From: Pristionchus mayeri
Lineage: Eukaryota; Nematoda; Chromadorea; Rhabditida; Neodiplogasteridae
Direction of reading: 5' to 3'
Length of the DNA: 64,000 nt
Assembly (NCBI GenBank): GCA_036245805.1
Contig: BTRK01000003.1
Span: 24,624,685-24,688,684 of the forward strand
Part shown: positions 27,709 to 42,400 of the stretch, piece by piece
Layout: the number at the start of each line of letters is the position of its first letter
How positions within the stretch are numbered: position 1 is the stretch's first letter
Translations under genes and position numbers: made by a program
The notes under the pieces: model-generated
What the model was told of the DNA's origin: nothing
Databases searched by the model: none
Seen by the model: only the letters and a program-made list of their open reading frames with translations

Positions 27709-29557
27709 ATGGGCTGGCTGAGTGGCTCCCTCTCCCACCCTCAAGGATACAGGGCACTCGTCGCTTCTTCCCTCGCACTCCTTGCTACTGTGAGTTGATT
27801 ACTTATCCTGTCCGATATTGAGTGTAGAGGAAGAAGACATTCCATCCTTTCCTTTTCACGTGCTTTCTCGCTGATGAGAGAAAGAGAGTATGGAATGAGA
27901 AGAGCGCATCCTCAACTTCCAGCGCTCATTGAGACCAATGTATAACGCAATTTATTTGATGCCCTTAGGCATTACGTATTACTTAATATAGAAAGATTAA
28001 TTGTTCGACATTAGCGTAACGTGATCTCTCTTTTCAATTTTCTCTTGGTTGTTGTTAGTGGACTCAATTTGGGAATGGGGTCGTCTTCGTTCTCGGTGAA
28101 CTCTTCCCCTCCCCTAATGAATCCCTCTAGATGAGTGTTCTCGGATGCTACTGGCTCACTCACTCCCTCGTGATCATGTCTTCTGCATGGCTCTCTCTCC
28201 TCGCCTTTTGCTCTCTTGCCTCCTCCCTCTACTCGATGAGTATCACCTATCGACCGACTCCTAAGTTCAGCTACGGCAAGTCCCCCCCCCCCCCCTCTCC
28301 CATTATCTTCTCTTCCATCTCTTGAGGACTGGCTCGTGTTCCTGTTCTTGCTGTCTTCTCCACTACAGTACTCGCTCAACTCTTCTCCGTTTTCCTGACG
28401 AAGGAGAGTTTTGAGCACATCCTCGCTCCTGATCATCGCGGTTCGTCCCCCTCCCTCCCCCTCCTCCCCCTCTCCCATTCTCTGCCCTAATCGATAATGT
28501 AGGTGGAGGAGGTCACGACAGTCACGACGCGCACTCGGATGACCACGGGGTGAGTTGACTACTCTCGTACTCAACTCATTCCATTTCAGGCGGGTCCTGC
28601 TTATCCCTATTTCGTGGCAGCAGCAGCTTCATCAGTGGCTTTGCTTCTGTCAGCGTACTCGTTAAAGAACCAGCCCTTCCAGCACGTATTAACTGCTTCG
28701 AGCACTTCTGCTGTGCAGGTGGGGAGGGCGAGGGAGAGGGAATGCTGGTTGATTGTAGGAGCACGCGGCAGATGTGTGTGAGGGAGTGTGCTGGCTCATT
28801 CCCGGTCTCTCTCGTCTCCTCCTTCCTCGCATCAATGCCATGGTCCTCCTAGCTGCCATCTCAACCCCTCTAATACTCCTGGCTGAGCATCTTCGGTTCG
28901 TGCCCCCCCCCCCTCCTCCTCTCTCTCTCTCCCTACAGACACGATGCTGGCTGGGCAGATGCAGTGTGTTGTCTAGTGTTGTCAGCAGTGATCTTCTCCT
29001 CGATGCATCCTCTCTCTCTGTACACTGGTCGAATTCTCCTCCAGACTGCTCCTCCCCACTTACTGAATCAACTGGACAGATGTCTATCGGAGAGTAGTCA
29101 CATTGAGGTGGAGGAGGGTGAAGGGAGTCCTCTTCTAGTGTTGCTCCTTTGAGGGGGTACTCGAGGTACGATCCGCCCACTTCTGGCAGATCGACTTCTC
29201 CTCCATGGCAGGCAGTGTAGATGTGCGAGTGAGGAGAGATGCCGATGAACAGAAGGTCAGAGAGGAGGGGGATGGGGAGGGGAGGGGAGGGGAGGAGGGA
29301 GTCATTGCAGATACTGGCTGCAGTAACTGACAAGCTAGTCTCACTCGTTCCCAATCTCTCCATCCAAGTGAGTCAATGTGGGAAGAGGAGAGGGAAGGAG
29401 TGGATTGCAGGTGATGAAAGATGCGGCATGGGGAGGACACGATACTCAGTCGTGGACGGGAGAAGTACGGTACTCGGCTGAGAGTCAGCAGACTCATCCC
29501 CATGAGGGAGGAGGACATGGACACTCCCACGAAGGAGGGCATGGACATTCTCATTGA
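27709..29557 (+). CDS. SLC30A6: Zinc transporter-like protein ZnT6 (SLC30A6)
   Basis: Cation-diffusion-facilitator family; ZnT6 is the non-transporting partner of ZnT5 in the early secretory pathway. Exons: 27709-27789, 28131-28275, 28327-28440, 28503-28549, 28590-28718, 28759-28895, 28939-29107, 29154-29255, 29311-29367, 29411-29557; 1128 nt, 375 aa. Diagnostic stretches: VLAVFSTTVLAQLFSVFLTK, ALLLSAYSLKNQPF, IPGLSRLLLPRINAMVLL, HPLSLYTGRILLQTAPPHLL and GVLEVRSAHFWQIDF...AGSVDVRVRRDA. Five or six hydrophobic membrane segments are visible. A His/Asp-rich loop is coded by exon 28503-28549, and the last 18 residues are a GGHGHSH-type tail. The intron after 28275 starts GCAAGT (GC donor). The gene follows KAP3 by 220 bp on the same strand. 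Confidence 0.93.
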
Positions 29558-29898
29558 GAAAAGATCATCTTGTGAATGCATATTATTTATTCGTTTGTTA
29601 ATAGTTCAATTGTAAATTATGTGATTGTTGGGGGGAAGCGGGAGAAGTTGTGCTTTGAGCCAAATTAAGATTCAGTTGTTGAATAAATTACCTTCACACG
29701 CTTTATTTTCTTCGGATTACGATGGTGATTGGTCCACTAGATATCTATGTCAATGCATTCGTCAAAGAATCATTCTCCCTCAGGTACATAACAAATTGCA
29801 CTGTGTCATTAGATAATTCTGATTGTCCCAGGGACCCTGAATTGATTCTTATTGTTACCATGTTTTACCTGATCACGTGCATAATTAGATTCACTTAA
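29558..29898. other. Intergenic downstream of ZnT6
   Basis: ZnT6 3' UTR and spacer. I see no gene or repeat before the F1 element. Confidence 0.5.
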
Positions 29899-30134
29899 AG
29901 TTGCCCAACAAGGACGAGACCCTGATCCCAAGACGCGACGCATTGTGCGCGCGTCGCGTGTATGAGAGAGTATGCAAAAGTGAGGGAGTACTGGATCAGG
30001 CACCTTCAACCTGATCGTTTCTGGCCATCCCCTAGGGCTATTATTGATTTTTCGCATTTTTGAATATTCTTTCACAGCTTGTACGCGCATCGTCTATCCA
30101 ATGGTAAATTCAATTTCGTCCTCGGCAGGTAACT
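29899..30134. mobile_element. piggyBac-like MITE, family F copy 1
   Basis: 236 bp, ends AGTTGCCCAACAAGGACGAG and ...CTCGGCAGGTAACT, flanked on both sides by TTAA (29895-29898 and 30135-30138). TTAA duplications are the piggyBac hallmark. Internal CCTGATCC and GGATCAGG form a second inverted pair. Confidence 0.78.
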
Positions 30135-30345
30135 TTAAAGTTTAGCCAGTTTGAAACGTAAATTGTTTGGAGGATACTTACCCGATCCTAAAGTACCCTT
30201 CTCGACATGTTGCAACCGATTTTGGTTTAGGCTAGTAATACAAAAAATTACACTCTCAAAGCTGAAACTTTACTTAGAAACCAGCGCGGTCAGGAATAAA
30301 TATACATAAGTGTTCATCCATTTAGCAACAATGAATCATTATTAA

Positions 30346-30574
30346 AGTTACCGGACGAGGACAAAATTGACCCCCTATTATTTGTCCTCCATCGAATAAC
30401 CGATGGCTGAATTAGTTGAGAATGGATATACAAAAATGCTAAAAATTAGTATCTAATAGCCTCAAGGGAAAGCCGGAAATGATCAGCGTAATCCCGCGCT
30501 CTCTCACTTTTGCATACTCTCTCCTACACGCGACAATCAGTGTGAGATCAGGGTTTCGTCCTCGTCTGGTAATT
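30346..30574. mobile_element. piggyBac-like MITE, family F copy 2
   Basis: 229 bp, ends AGTTACCGGACGAGGACAAA and TTTCGTCCTCGTCTGGTAATT, flanked by TTAA on both sides. The GACGAGGAC sub-terminal block and TGCATACTCTCTC interior match F1 inverted. Confidence 0.75.
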
Positions 30575-30812
30575 TTAATGATGATGAATCGAAACTTTTG
30601 TTCCGTCGTCATTGGCGTTGGTAATGCACCTGCACATCCTTTTGAAAGTTGTAGGCCCGAGTCCACTTGTTGACTTACGGAAATATGATTAATTAAAACA
30701 TTAAATAAAAAGAATCAATGCAGGATACTTAGCTAAGGCCATCGGAAGTAAGGATCATCTCACAGTGCGATTTTTTACTGTACCGGAATCATCAAGTAAA
30801 GTAATATTCTTA

Positions 30813-30974
30813 CTGTGGGAACAGAAAGTGTAGTCCGTGGTGTGGTGGCGAGATTTAGTACATTTGTTTTTTAATATACGCTTGAACGCGGAGGAAAAAC
30901 GTTCCGAGTATATTTAGAATCAAATGTACTAAATCTCGCTACCACACCACGGGCTACGCTTTCTGTTCTCACAG
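30813..30974. mobile_element. Foldback MITE, family E copy 2
   Basis: 162 bp: ends CTGTGGGAACAGAAAGTGTAG and complement, flanked by TA on each side. The arms run TGGTGGCGAGATTTAGTACA and complement with a short central spacer. The right end stops 62 bp before the COQ7 start codon, so it may overlap that gene's promoter or 5' UTR. Confidence 0.8.
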
Positions 30975-31036
30975 TACGCGATCGCACTAATACGATAAAT
31001 TTTTAAAAAAATGAACAACTGATAGATCTCAACATA

Positions 31037-31872
31037 ATGGCCGGTCGATTTTCCGGAATAATGGAGAAGTGTCTGCAAACTGTACAGAATCTTACTAAAT
31101 CTCAGACAACTCGGTGAGTTAAGCCGCCTACTGCAGAGTCTGACAATATATTTCAGGAATGGATTAATCGATGAAATTATAAGAGTAGATCACGCAGGGG
31201 AGTTGGCAGCTGATCGGATCTATGCTGGACAATTGGCTGTTCTGAAGAGTGGATAGAGAGAAAGAAGGTGTTTGATCTGTCTGGTTTAGATTCATCCTCT
31301 GGTCCAGCGATCACTCGAATGTGGGAAGAGGAGAAGAATCATTTGGATGAAATGGAGAGATTGGCTGCATCTCATTCAGTGAAATCCTCACTATTCTCCC
31401 CTATCTTCGCATTGGCTGGATACACTCTCGGTGAGGAGGGGGGGGGGAGGTGAGAGGAGGAATGATTAAGGAGTGGGATCGGCACTAGGAGGGAAGGAAG
31501 GAGCGATGGGATGCACCATGGCAGTAGAGGAATTGATTGGAGGACACTACAATGAGCAGGTGAGAGGGGGGGGGGGTGAAGGTAAGGGAGAGGAGCGGGT
31601 GGAAGAGATGGAAGAGGTGTGGGAATCTTAGATGAAGAAGTTGATCGAAGTGGCCCCCGAGGAGAAGGAGCTACTGGAGATTCTGTCGAAGTTGAGAGAC
31701 GATGAAATGCACCATTACGATGTGGGGAAGGAGAACGAGGGAGAGAAGGTGAGAAGGAAGAGCAGACGAGGGAGGAATGAGAAATCCATTTGAGTCGCCT
31801 CTCTTCGCTCCTTTAAAAGCCGTAGTGCAGACTGGATGCAAGATCGCCATTAAAGTAGCCGAGAAAGTGTGA
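31037..31872 (+). CDS. COQ7: 5-demethoxyubiquinone hydroxylase (COQ7/CLK-1)
   Basis: Mitochondrial di-iron monooxygenase that hydroxylates demethoxyubiquinone in ubiquinone synthesis. Exons 31037-31113, 31157-31248, 31290-31430, 31474-31559, 31632-31748, 31795-31872; 591 nt, 196 aa. All six di-iron ligands can be placed: Glu in VDHAGEL, Glu and His in EEEKNHLDEM, Glu in MAVEELIGGHY, Glu and His in RDDEMHHYDVG. GKEGAMGCTMAVEE and PLKAVVQTGCKIAIKVAEKV are typical. The N-terminus (MAGRFSGIMEKCLQTVQNLTK) is basic enough to be a targeting peptide. Introns are 41-72 bp. The last exon start was chosen because it alone keeps frame and restores FAPLKAVVQTGC. Confidence 0.96.
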
Positions 31873-32135
31873 GATGGAGTGGGCGAGTGTGTTTGTGTAG
31901 AGAAATAAATGGTATCTCTCTGAAATCATCCCAATTCGCACTACTGATGAAAATAAGAGGAAACGAATTCATTGTCGATGTTCGGACTTGGAATGGAAAG
32001 GCAAGAAAAAACAATGGAATAGAGCACCAAGCAATAAAGCTGATCGCAGCACACACAAAACAAGGGATCGGGACAATACTAATTACAAGCTAGTGGTCTG
32101 ATGGTGTGTGAAGGGGTGTATGGTGAGGACGTCGT

Positions 32136-35065
<2,930 letters not shown>

Positions 35066-36482
35066 GGTAGCGAGTCGTCGGAAGAAGGAGAAGACGAAGG
35101 AGACACTACTTACTCTAGATTGGCTTGACCCTTTGCTCCTATTCTCGAAGATGGAGCAGAGACTCCGCCCCCTTTCTCCTCGTCCCGCTCCTCCCCCTCC
35201 TCTCCCTTCCTCCTCACACCCTAAGGGCAGAGGAGGAGGATTAGATCAAACAATATCAGATTACAACATACCGTATGATGTAATGGGGGAGGGACTTGGT
35301 CCTTCCTCTCCATTCAGTCCTTCCTTCCCTCATCCCCAGGTGCCACGCCATCTCTCTCCTTGCCCTCACATTCGTATGGCTTTCCTCTCAACGAATACTC
35401 CATTTAAACGATATTCGTTGTTTGTGAAATTCATGCTGATGAAGGGAATATAGAGTGCAATGAATGGAATTGCTCAGTCTTCTTCTCCTTCTCTTCTCCT
35501 AGTCTCCTCCTTCTGTCCCTCCATGCACTTTCGATGGGTATTCAGTTGACTCCTTCATCGTCAATTGGGGTCTCCTCACTACAGTACCAATTAGTTCATC
35601 ATACATTTGTTATCAAACGATACATATTGCTTTGCAAAATAATTCATAGCTATAAAAAAACGGTTAGATTAGGCTATTATTTTCAATCGCCATATCTTCT
35701 CCTAATAAATATCCGAAAATAATTCTATAATCTCCGAATATTCTGATATTTTGATGTCCTTTTTTCAAACAATCTTTTCGAGACATTTAATACAGTTCTT
35801 TATCTGGCCATAAAATGAAATTTAGAGTAGATGGAACCAATCGATATTAGCGGTAGTACATTCCCCTCCTACTTTCCACTCAATTAATCATGAAATGCAA
35901 ACAATAAAGAGAGGAAGCAACGTTAAACGAGGTAAGAGGATACTCTGCGCACTCTCCCCAGAGGGAGACGGCAAATGAGTTTATTCCATTCGCATTCTAC
36001 GAGTAAGATGGAAAATAGCGAGAGAGGAGAGAGTTACTAAATCATAATCTATCTACTCTATCGATACTATTCTCCGAATACAGGAATATATAATTAATAA
36101 GAAGAAAAAATAGAGAGAAGGTAATAGCTGAGAGGAAACCAGTAGAATGAGGAATAGACTCGGGAATAAGCGTATCAATTGGTAGGGTCAAAAGGTAGAA
36201 TGGGCGAAACATCAAGCTAATGGAATGATTCTGTATTCCAAAGGAAAATTCTGACGAACGGAGATAAAACAATGGGTTAAAATCGAATGATACCGAGCAT
36301 AAGTGAGGAAGAGGCATACAGGGAATCAAGTGAATAAGGCAAGAGATGAATGAAGAACGGAGGGAGAATTGGGGAGAGCGGAGGGAGGGCCACTACATTG
36401 GACTACGTACATTCTATTATGAACTAAACAAGTCATTTAGCGGAGATGGTACAAATGTACCTTATTATAAATAAAGTTTAAT
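35066..36482. other. Intergenic between tubulin and eIF4B
   Basis: About 1.4 kb upstream of tubulin and downstream of eIF4B, C/T-rich from 35140 to 35400 and AT-rich after 35600. It must hold the tubulin promoter and the eIF4B 3' UTR. No further gene or palindrome was seen. Confidence 0.5.
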
Positions 36483-39400
36483 CTACTCCGTTTCTAGAAG
36501 AGCAGCGTACTTATTATTAGAAGCGAATTTGAGTTTGTCTTTCCCCTTGTTCTTCTTTTTACCAGGCTGAAATTAAACAATTTCGATCTTTCATGTAACT
36601 TGAAAATCTCAAATCGAACACTTAAATACGTAAATTTGTATACGAAAATAGAATAGATAATTAGTTACCGTAGGAGCTTTTGGAGGTTCGACTTTCTTCT
36701 CCTCTTTCAGCTCTTCCTTCTCTTCCTTCCCCTTCTTCTTCAACTTTTTATCTGCTTCTCTCTTCGGCGATTCATCTACTAATTACCAATTATTATCACG
36801 TTGATGCAAGCTTCTTCCTATTTCATATTTTTATCGCTAGCATTGCTTGCCTGGAATTTCTACTTAAGATAGGTAGGGGTCATGCAAGTATACCACTGAG
36901 GCACTGGTATAGAAGCCCTGACCAATCGCAAAGGCCCTGTACCCCGGTGAAAAGAGCTTATCCCCGCACTGTTCTAGAAGCCCAGATCGGGGTACCGGTT
37001 GCTATTAGGCTGATTCTGTTAGATCGAATGATTACGTTTTTAATTAAGACCAGAGATATTCTTATTTTTTGGACTATGATCGTCTAAAGGTAGGTTTTAC
37101 CGGTCTTGGGATACCCCTGATGCCTTCATCGGCACCCCGATCCGGGCTTATATGACAGTGCGGGGACAGAGCCTTCCTGTCCTGGAGGGAGGCCGGGCGG
37201 CTGCCCTGCCTCTGGAGAGGTCCTTTTACGGACTGGTCCGGGCTTCTATACCAGTGTCTGTTACTGTCACATGTTCGAATCGATTCTGGATGACGCAGAA
37301 GAAGAAATAAAAATTCGAAAACAAAATAAAAATTTCGCTCTGAAGCAGTGGTCGAAAAGTAGGTCCAAAATGACATAAAGGGCCCGGTTTTTGGAGTCCA
37401 GACCTGTGTAAAAGTAGAAAACGTACCCATTTTCAACGATTTCATATTAAAATTTTAGAAACGTGCCCACTTTTTACAATTTTTATGACCTACTCTTTCG
37501 ACCACTGCTTTGAAGAGTTGGGAACTACTATTTGAATATGATTTTCCTTTCGATTTTTGCCCATTTGAGAGTGATACACTTGCAAACAATAATAACATAT
37601 GACGACGGTTGCGTAAGAATCGAACAAGATCTGGCACATCAATTTTTCCAAAACTTGTAGAAAGAGGTTTTCGATGGTGCTGATCATCATGGTCAAGTTC
37701 ATTTTTGGAACAACTCGGCCGGTTGCGCGAGGTTGCATGTAGGCTGCATGTACATTTATGTTAATAACATCGAAACCGAATGAGATATCACCTTCAAACT
37801 TGTACAGTGGTATTATAAGCTACATGCGAACCCGTCGAAGCTAAATTTGCATATTTTGAAATATGCTAATTATCACGGGTCTCCTGTAAGAATGTAGGAA
37901 CGCTGGCGACTGGATATATTTTGTGTCTCCGATTTCGATGTAACTTGGTTGGTAGACCCTATTGGGGGTTAGATTAAGGTCCATCCACTTGATTTGGCCG
38001 AATCTGTTCATTATCGATTTTTTTGATCTACATGCTACAAGAGGCATAAATCGTTCAATTTTGATCGTACAGCGAACTTTTTTTCTCATTTTACTCGTCT
38101 TGATGAGTTCTACAAATGTCTCAACTTCTACAAAAGGAAAGGAAGTAGTCTTCATGGTCATTACCTCGAAAATCCGATTTTTCGATCAAGAAATCGATTG
38201 TTTGACCACCTGTGAAATACAATGGTTTTTATTTCAAATATGGATTCTACGCATCAAATTAGGGGGTGTCTATGTTGACCATTTTGCATATCTCTTACCC
38301 TGACGTATCGAATTACTATGGTAGTAACTCGACGTCTCTATACTTGGTTTATTTTTGAAAGATTTCGATTTTTGATCGTATCTCGGGTCAACGTGGTCCA
38401 ATCGAGCATGCAAAAAATGCAATCGGTAGCTCTCAACGAGGGCTACAAAATCGATTTAGTTCTTACAATCGATACAATTCTTCGTTTTCAAGTTATTTTA
38501 CGAAAACTGTAGAAATCATGTAAAATTGAGATATTTCTGCAATAAATATCACATGAGAAGAAATCCCAGACTTTTATTTCATCTCAACTTTGTTTTGGAA
38601 CATTTTTGATCACGTTTCTTGCTATTACCGCTCAAATTCATGCGTATTTCTTTCAAAACATCTCTCATTTCTTCCAAATTGAGAAATGCTCTTCACAATT
38701 CAATTATTATGGGATAATGTATGAGTTTCTTCAGGTCTGTCCCTCGGTAAATGGCTTGAAACATGATCAGAAATGTTCAAAAACAAAAATGAGATGAAAT
38801 ACAAGTCTGGGATTGCTTCTCATGCGATATTTGTTGCAGAAATATCTCAATTTTACATGATTTCGACAGTTTTCGTAAAATAACTTGAAAACGAAGAATT
38901 GTATCGATTGTAAGAACTAAATCGAATTTGTAGCCCTTGTAGAGAGCTACCGTTTCCTTTTTTTCATGCTCGATTGGACCATGTTGACCCGAGATACGAT
39001 CAAAAATCGAAATCTTTCAAAAATAAACCAAGTCCAGAGACGTCGAGTTTCTACCATAGTAATTCGATACGTCATGGCAAGAGATATGCAAAATGGTCAA
39101 CATAGACACCCCCTAATTTGATGCGTAGAATCCATATTTGAAATAAAAACCATTGTATTTCACAGGTGGTCAAACAATCGATGTCTTGATCGAAAAATCG
39201 GATTTTCGAGGAAATGACCATGAAGACGACTTCCTTTCCTTTTGTAGATGTTGAGACATTTGTAGAACTCACCAAGACGAGTAAAATGAGAAAAAAGTTC
39301 GCTGTACGAAAAAAATTGAAAGATTTATGCCTCTTGTAGCAGGTAGATCAAAAAATCGATAATGAGCAGATTCGACCAAATCAAGAGGATGGACCTTAGT

Positions 39401-42400
39401 CTAACCCCCAATAGGGTCCACCAACCAAGTTACATCGAAATCGGAGATACAAAATATTTTCTAATAGCAAAAGTGACTCGTTTTCCTACACTTTTACAGG
39501 AGACCCGTGTTATATGGAATTTTGGTTCTCGAATATAAGCCTTGACGTAACAGCGAGACTTGTATAGGGAGATGCGTCATGATCTGGGGATCATTTTTCG
39601 TATGCTATGTATGGAATTAAGACTTGTAAGCACTTTTTTGATACACTCAATTTTAGGAAGATATGTTCAATTTTGTGTCGTGGAAACCGCTCTGCGAGAG
39701 AGAAATGAGATTGAATTCCTTTGTTCGGATTGATTAGATCAACGTTATGAACGAAACTCATTCTGATTCTTCATAAAATGTGAAAATAGTGTCATAAAAT
39801 TAAGTGTAGCAAAAAAGTGCTTAGTCATAATTCCATACATAGCATATGAAAAATGATCCCCAGATCGTGACGCATCTCCCTATACAAGTTTCGCTGTTAC
39901 GTCAATCCTTATATTCGAGAACCAAAATTCAATATAATTAGCATATTTCAAAATATCCAAATTTAGCTTCGACGGGTTCACATGTAGCCTATAATACCAC
40001 TGTACAAGTTTGAAGGTGATACCGCATTCGGTTTCGATGTTATTAACAGAAATGTACATGCAGCCTGGCTCAACCGGATGAGTTGAAGCAAAATGAAGTT
40101 GGCCATGGTGATCAGCACCCTCGAAAACCCCTTTGCACAAGTTTTCGAAAAATTGATGTGCTAGACCATCAGAAGATTGTTCGATTCTTACGCAACCGGC
40201 GTCATATAATCCTGTTTTAAATGTGTGTCGGAAAATGAAGAATGCAAAAAAGTGGTGATTTTTGTTTTGCAGATCGCGCAAGCCCTCTAGAAATGATAGA
40301 GAATACGAAAAAGCCGAGTACTTCACTATCCACAAAAATTGAGTTCAATGAGTCAATCGTTAAGGATTGAGGAGCAAGGAATATTTCGCAACTGCAGATT
40401 AACCTGATTGATCACATAAAATCGTATGAGGATTCATTTGCATCGATGACCAGGGAAACCCAGCAATTATAGAAAAGAATTTTGTTGAAATAAGTAGAAC
40501 CCTTCTTTTAAAAAAAACTCAAAAATCAATGAAATAAGAATAAATAGATAAAAAGGTTATGCACTGGAACCCCCGTCTACAATACATATGATTGCATGTA
40601 TGTATCTACATTGGCGGCATTCGTTTGTTCTGACCTGGAACCTCGATGGATGAATTGGGGAGGACATCCTTGAGGGGCATCGCCTTGGTCACGGGGAGAG
40701 GGGGGAGAGAGGAGGAGTGAGGAGGAGGAATACCAGAATGGGGAGAGGGGGGAGAATCACCGTCACTGTACAGACGAGACTGCCTGCAACAGAAATACAC
40801 ACTCCCCTTTAGTGAACTTCCTTCCTCCCCTTCTCACTCTCACCCTTAATAGGTTATATCACGCCTCTCAACAGAGAATCGAGCTGACCATGGGAATGGA
40901 GTAAAAAGCGTCAAATGAGTTATAGCCGGTTTTGGCCATCCTGAGGCATGCCTAAGATTCCCCCAAAGTCTCTTTGTGAACACTTCATTTTGGAACTCAC
41001 TACACCGGGTTGGATCTCGGCACTAGGGCGGCAAGAACGGATCACGGGTTGACCTTTTGACCCTCTAAAACGGGTCAGATACGGGTCGGTCAGACCCGTC
41101 GGATACGGGTCAGACACGGGTCAAGGGTGAGAGCGAGAAGGGAAGAGGAAGAGCGAGAGATCATGTTGAACGGAGAGAGCGCAGAGAAGCGAGTCTCTCG
41201 GCGCTCTCTCCCTTTATCGCACTCTCTCGATCTTGCTCTTCCTTTCGAGAGGGAGTGAGAGCCGCTTCTAACCCGAAAATAACGGGTCAGAAACGGGTCA
41301 GGGTCATAAAATCGGGTGACCCGGCGGAATGGTGAATAGCGCGGGTCACCCGTGACCCGTTCTTGCCGCCCTACTCGGTACCTCCTTATTTGAGGGCTTT
41401 TTTTCGCGCTTATCGTGAAAGATATGCGAAAATTGCCCTCTGAGTGACCCCAGCTAATTTTTCGTGCTCTATTGGTCTGTATGTTTCATTTCTTCTGAAA
41501 CTTAATTTGAACGGTGCTACAGTTCAGTCTACATTTCTCAAAACTGTAGGTAAAGCCGCAACTGAAACTTTCGCAGTATGTGCAGTTTATCATGGGCTAT
41601 CGAATGAGTGGCTGGTCAAAAAAATACAGGGGGGCAAACAAGAGTTATGCCAATTTTACTGTTTCCGATCGTTTGAAGCCTTTTTATTCCACCCGGCACC
41701 GTGCGTTTTCGAGCGAGTGGAATGAAATGATACCATTGTTCCATTGTCTCTCCTTTGTAATTTTAGCTCGTTCACTCGAAAACGCACGGTTCGGGGTGGA
41801 ATAAAAAGGCTTCAAACGATCGGAAACAGTAAAATTGGCATAACTCTTGTTTGCCCCCCTGTATTTTCATGACCAGCCACTCATTCGATAGCCCATGATA
41901 AACTGTACCCACTGCGAAAGTTTCAGCTGCGGCTTTACCTACAGTTTTGAGAAAAGTGGACTGAACTGTAACATAGTTCAAATTAAATTTCAGAAGAAAT
42001 AAAACATACAGATCGATAGAGCTCGAAAAATCGGCTGGGGTCACCCAGAGGGCAATTTTCGCATATCTTTCACGATAAGCGCGAAAAAAGCCCTCAAATA
42101 AGGAGGTGCCGAGATCCAACCCGGTGTAGTGAGTTCCAAAATGAAGTGTTCACAAAGAGACTTTGGGGGAGTCTTAGGCATGCCTCAGGATGGCCAAAAC
42201 CGGCTATAACTCATTTGACGCTTTTTGCTCCATTCCCAAGAATCGACGTTCTAGCTCGATTCTCTGGTGAGAGGCGTGATATTTCGCACACAATTGTTTT
42301 CGGTACAATTTGAACTCGATGTCAATGCAAAAAGTATACATGTTGAATGGTTTCTTCTCCGTCCGTTCATCCCTTTCCTTGCATTCCTTCGACTCTTCCT

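Noticed and set aside
27827..27940. Possible extra ZnT6 exon after the first exon
   Set aside because: Adding it breaks the phase between 27709-27789 and 28131-28275, and the hydrophobic segment reads continuously without it.
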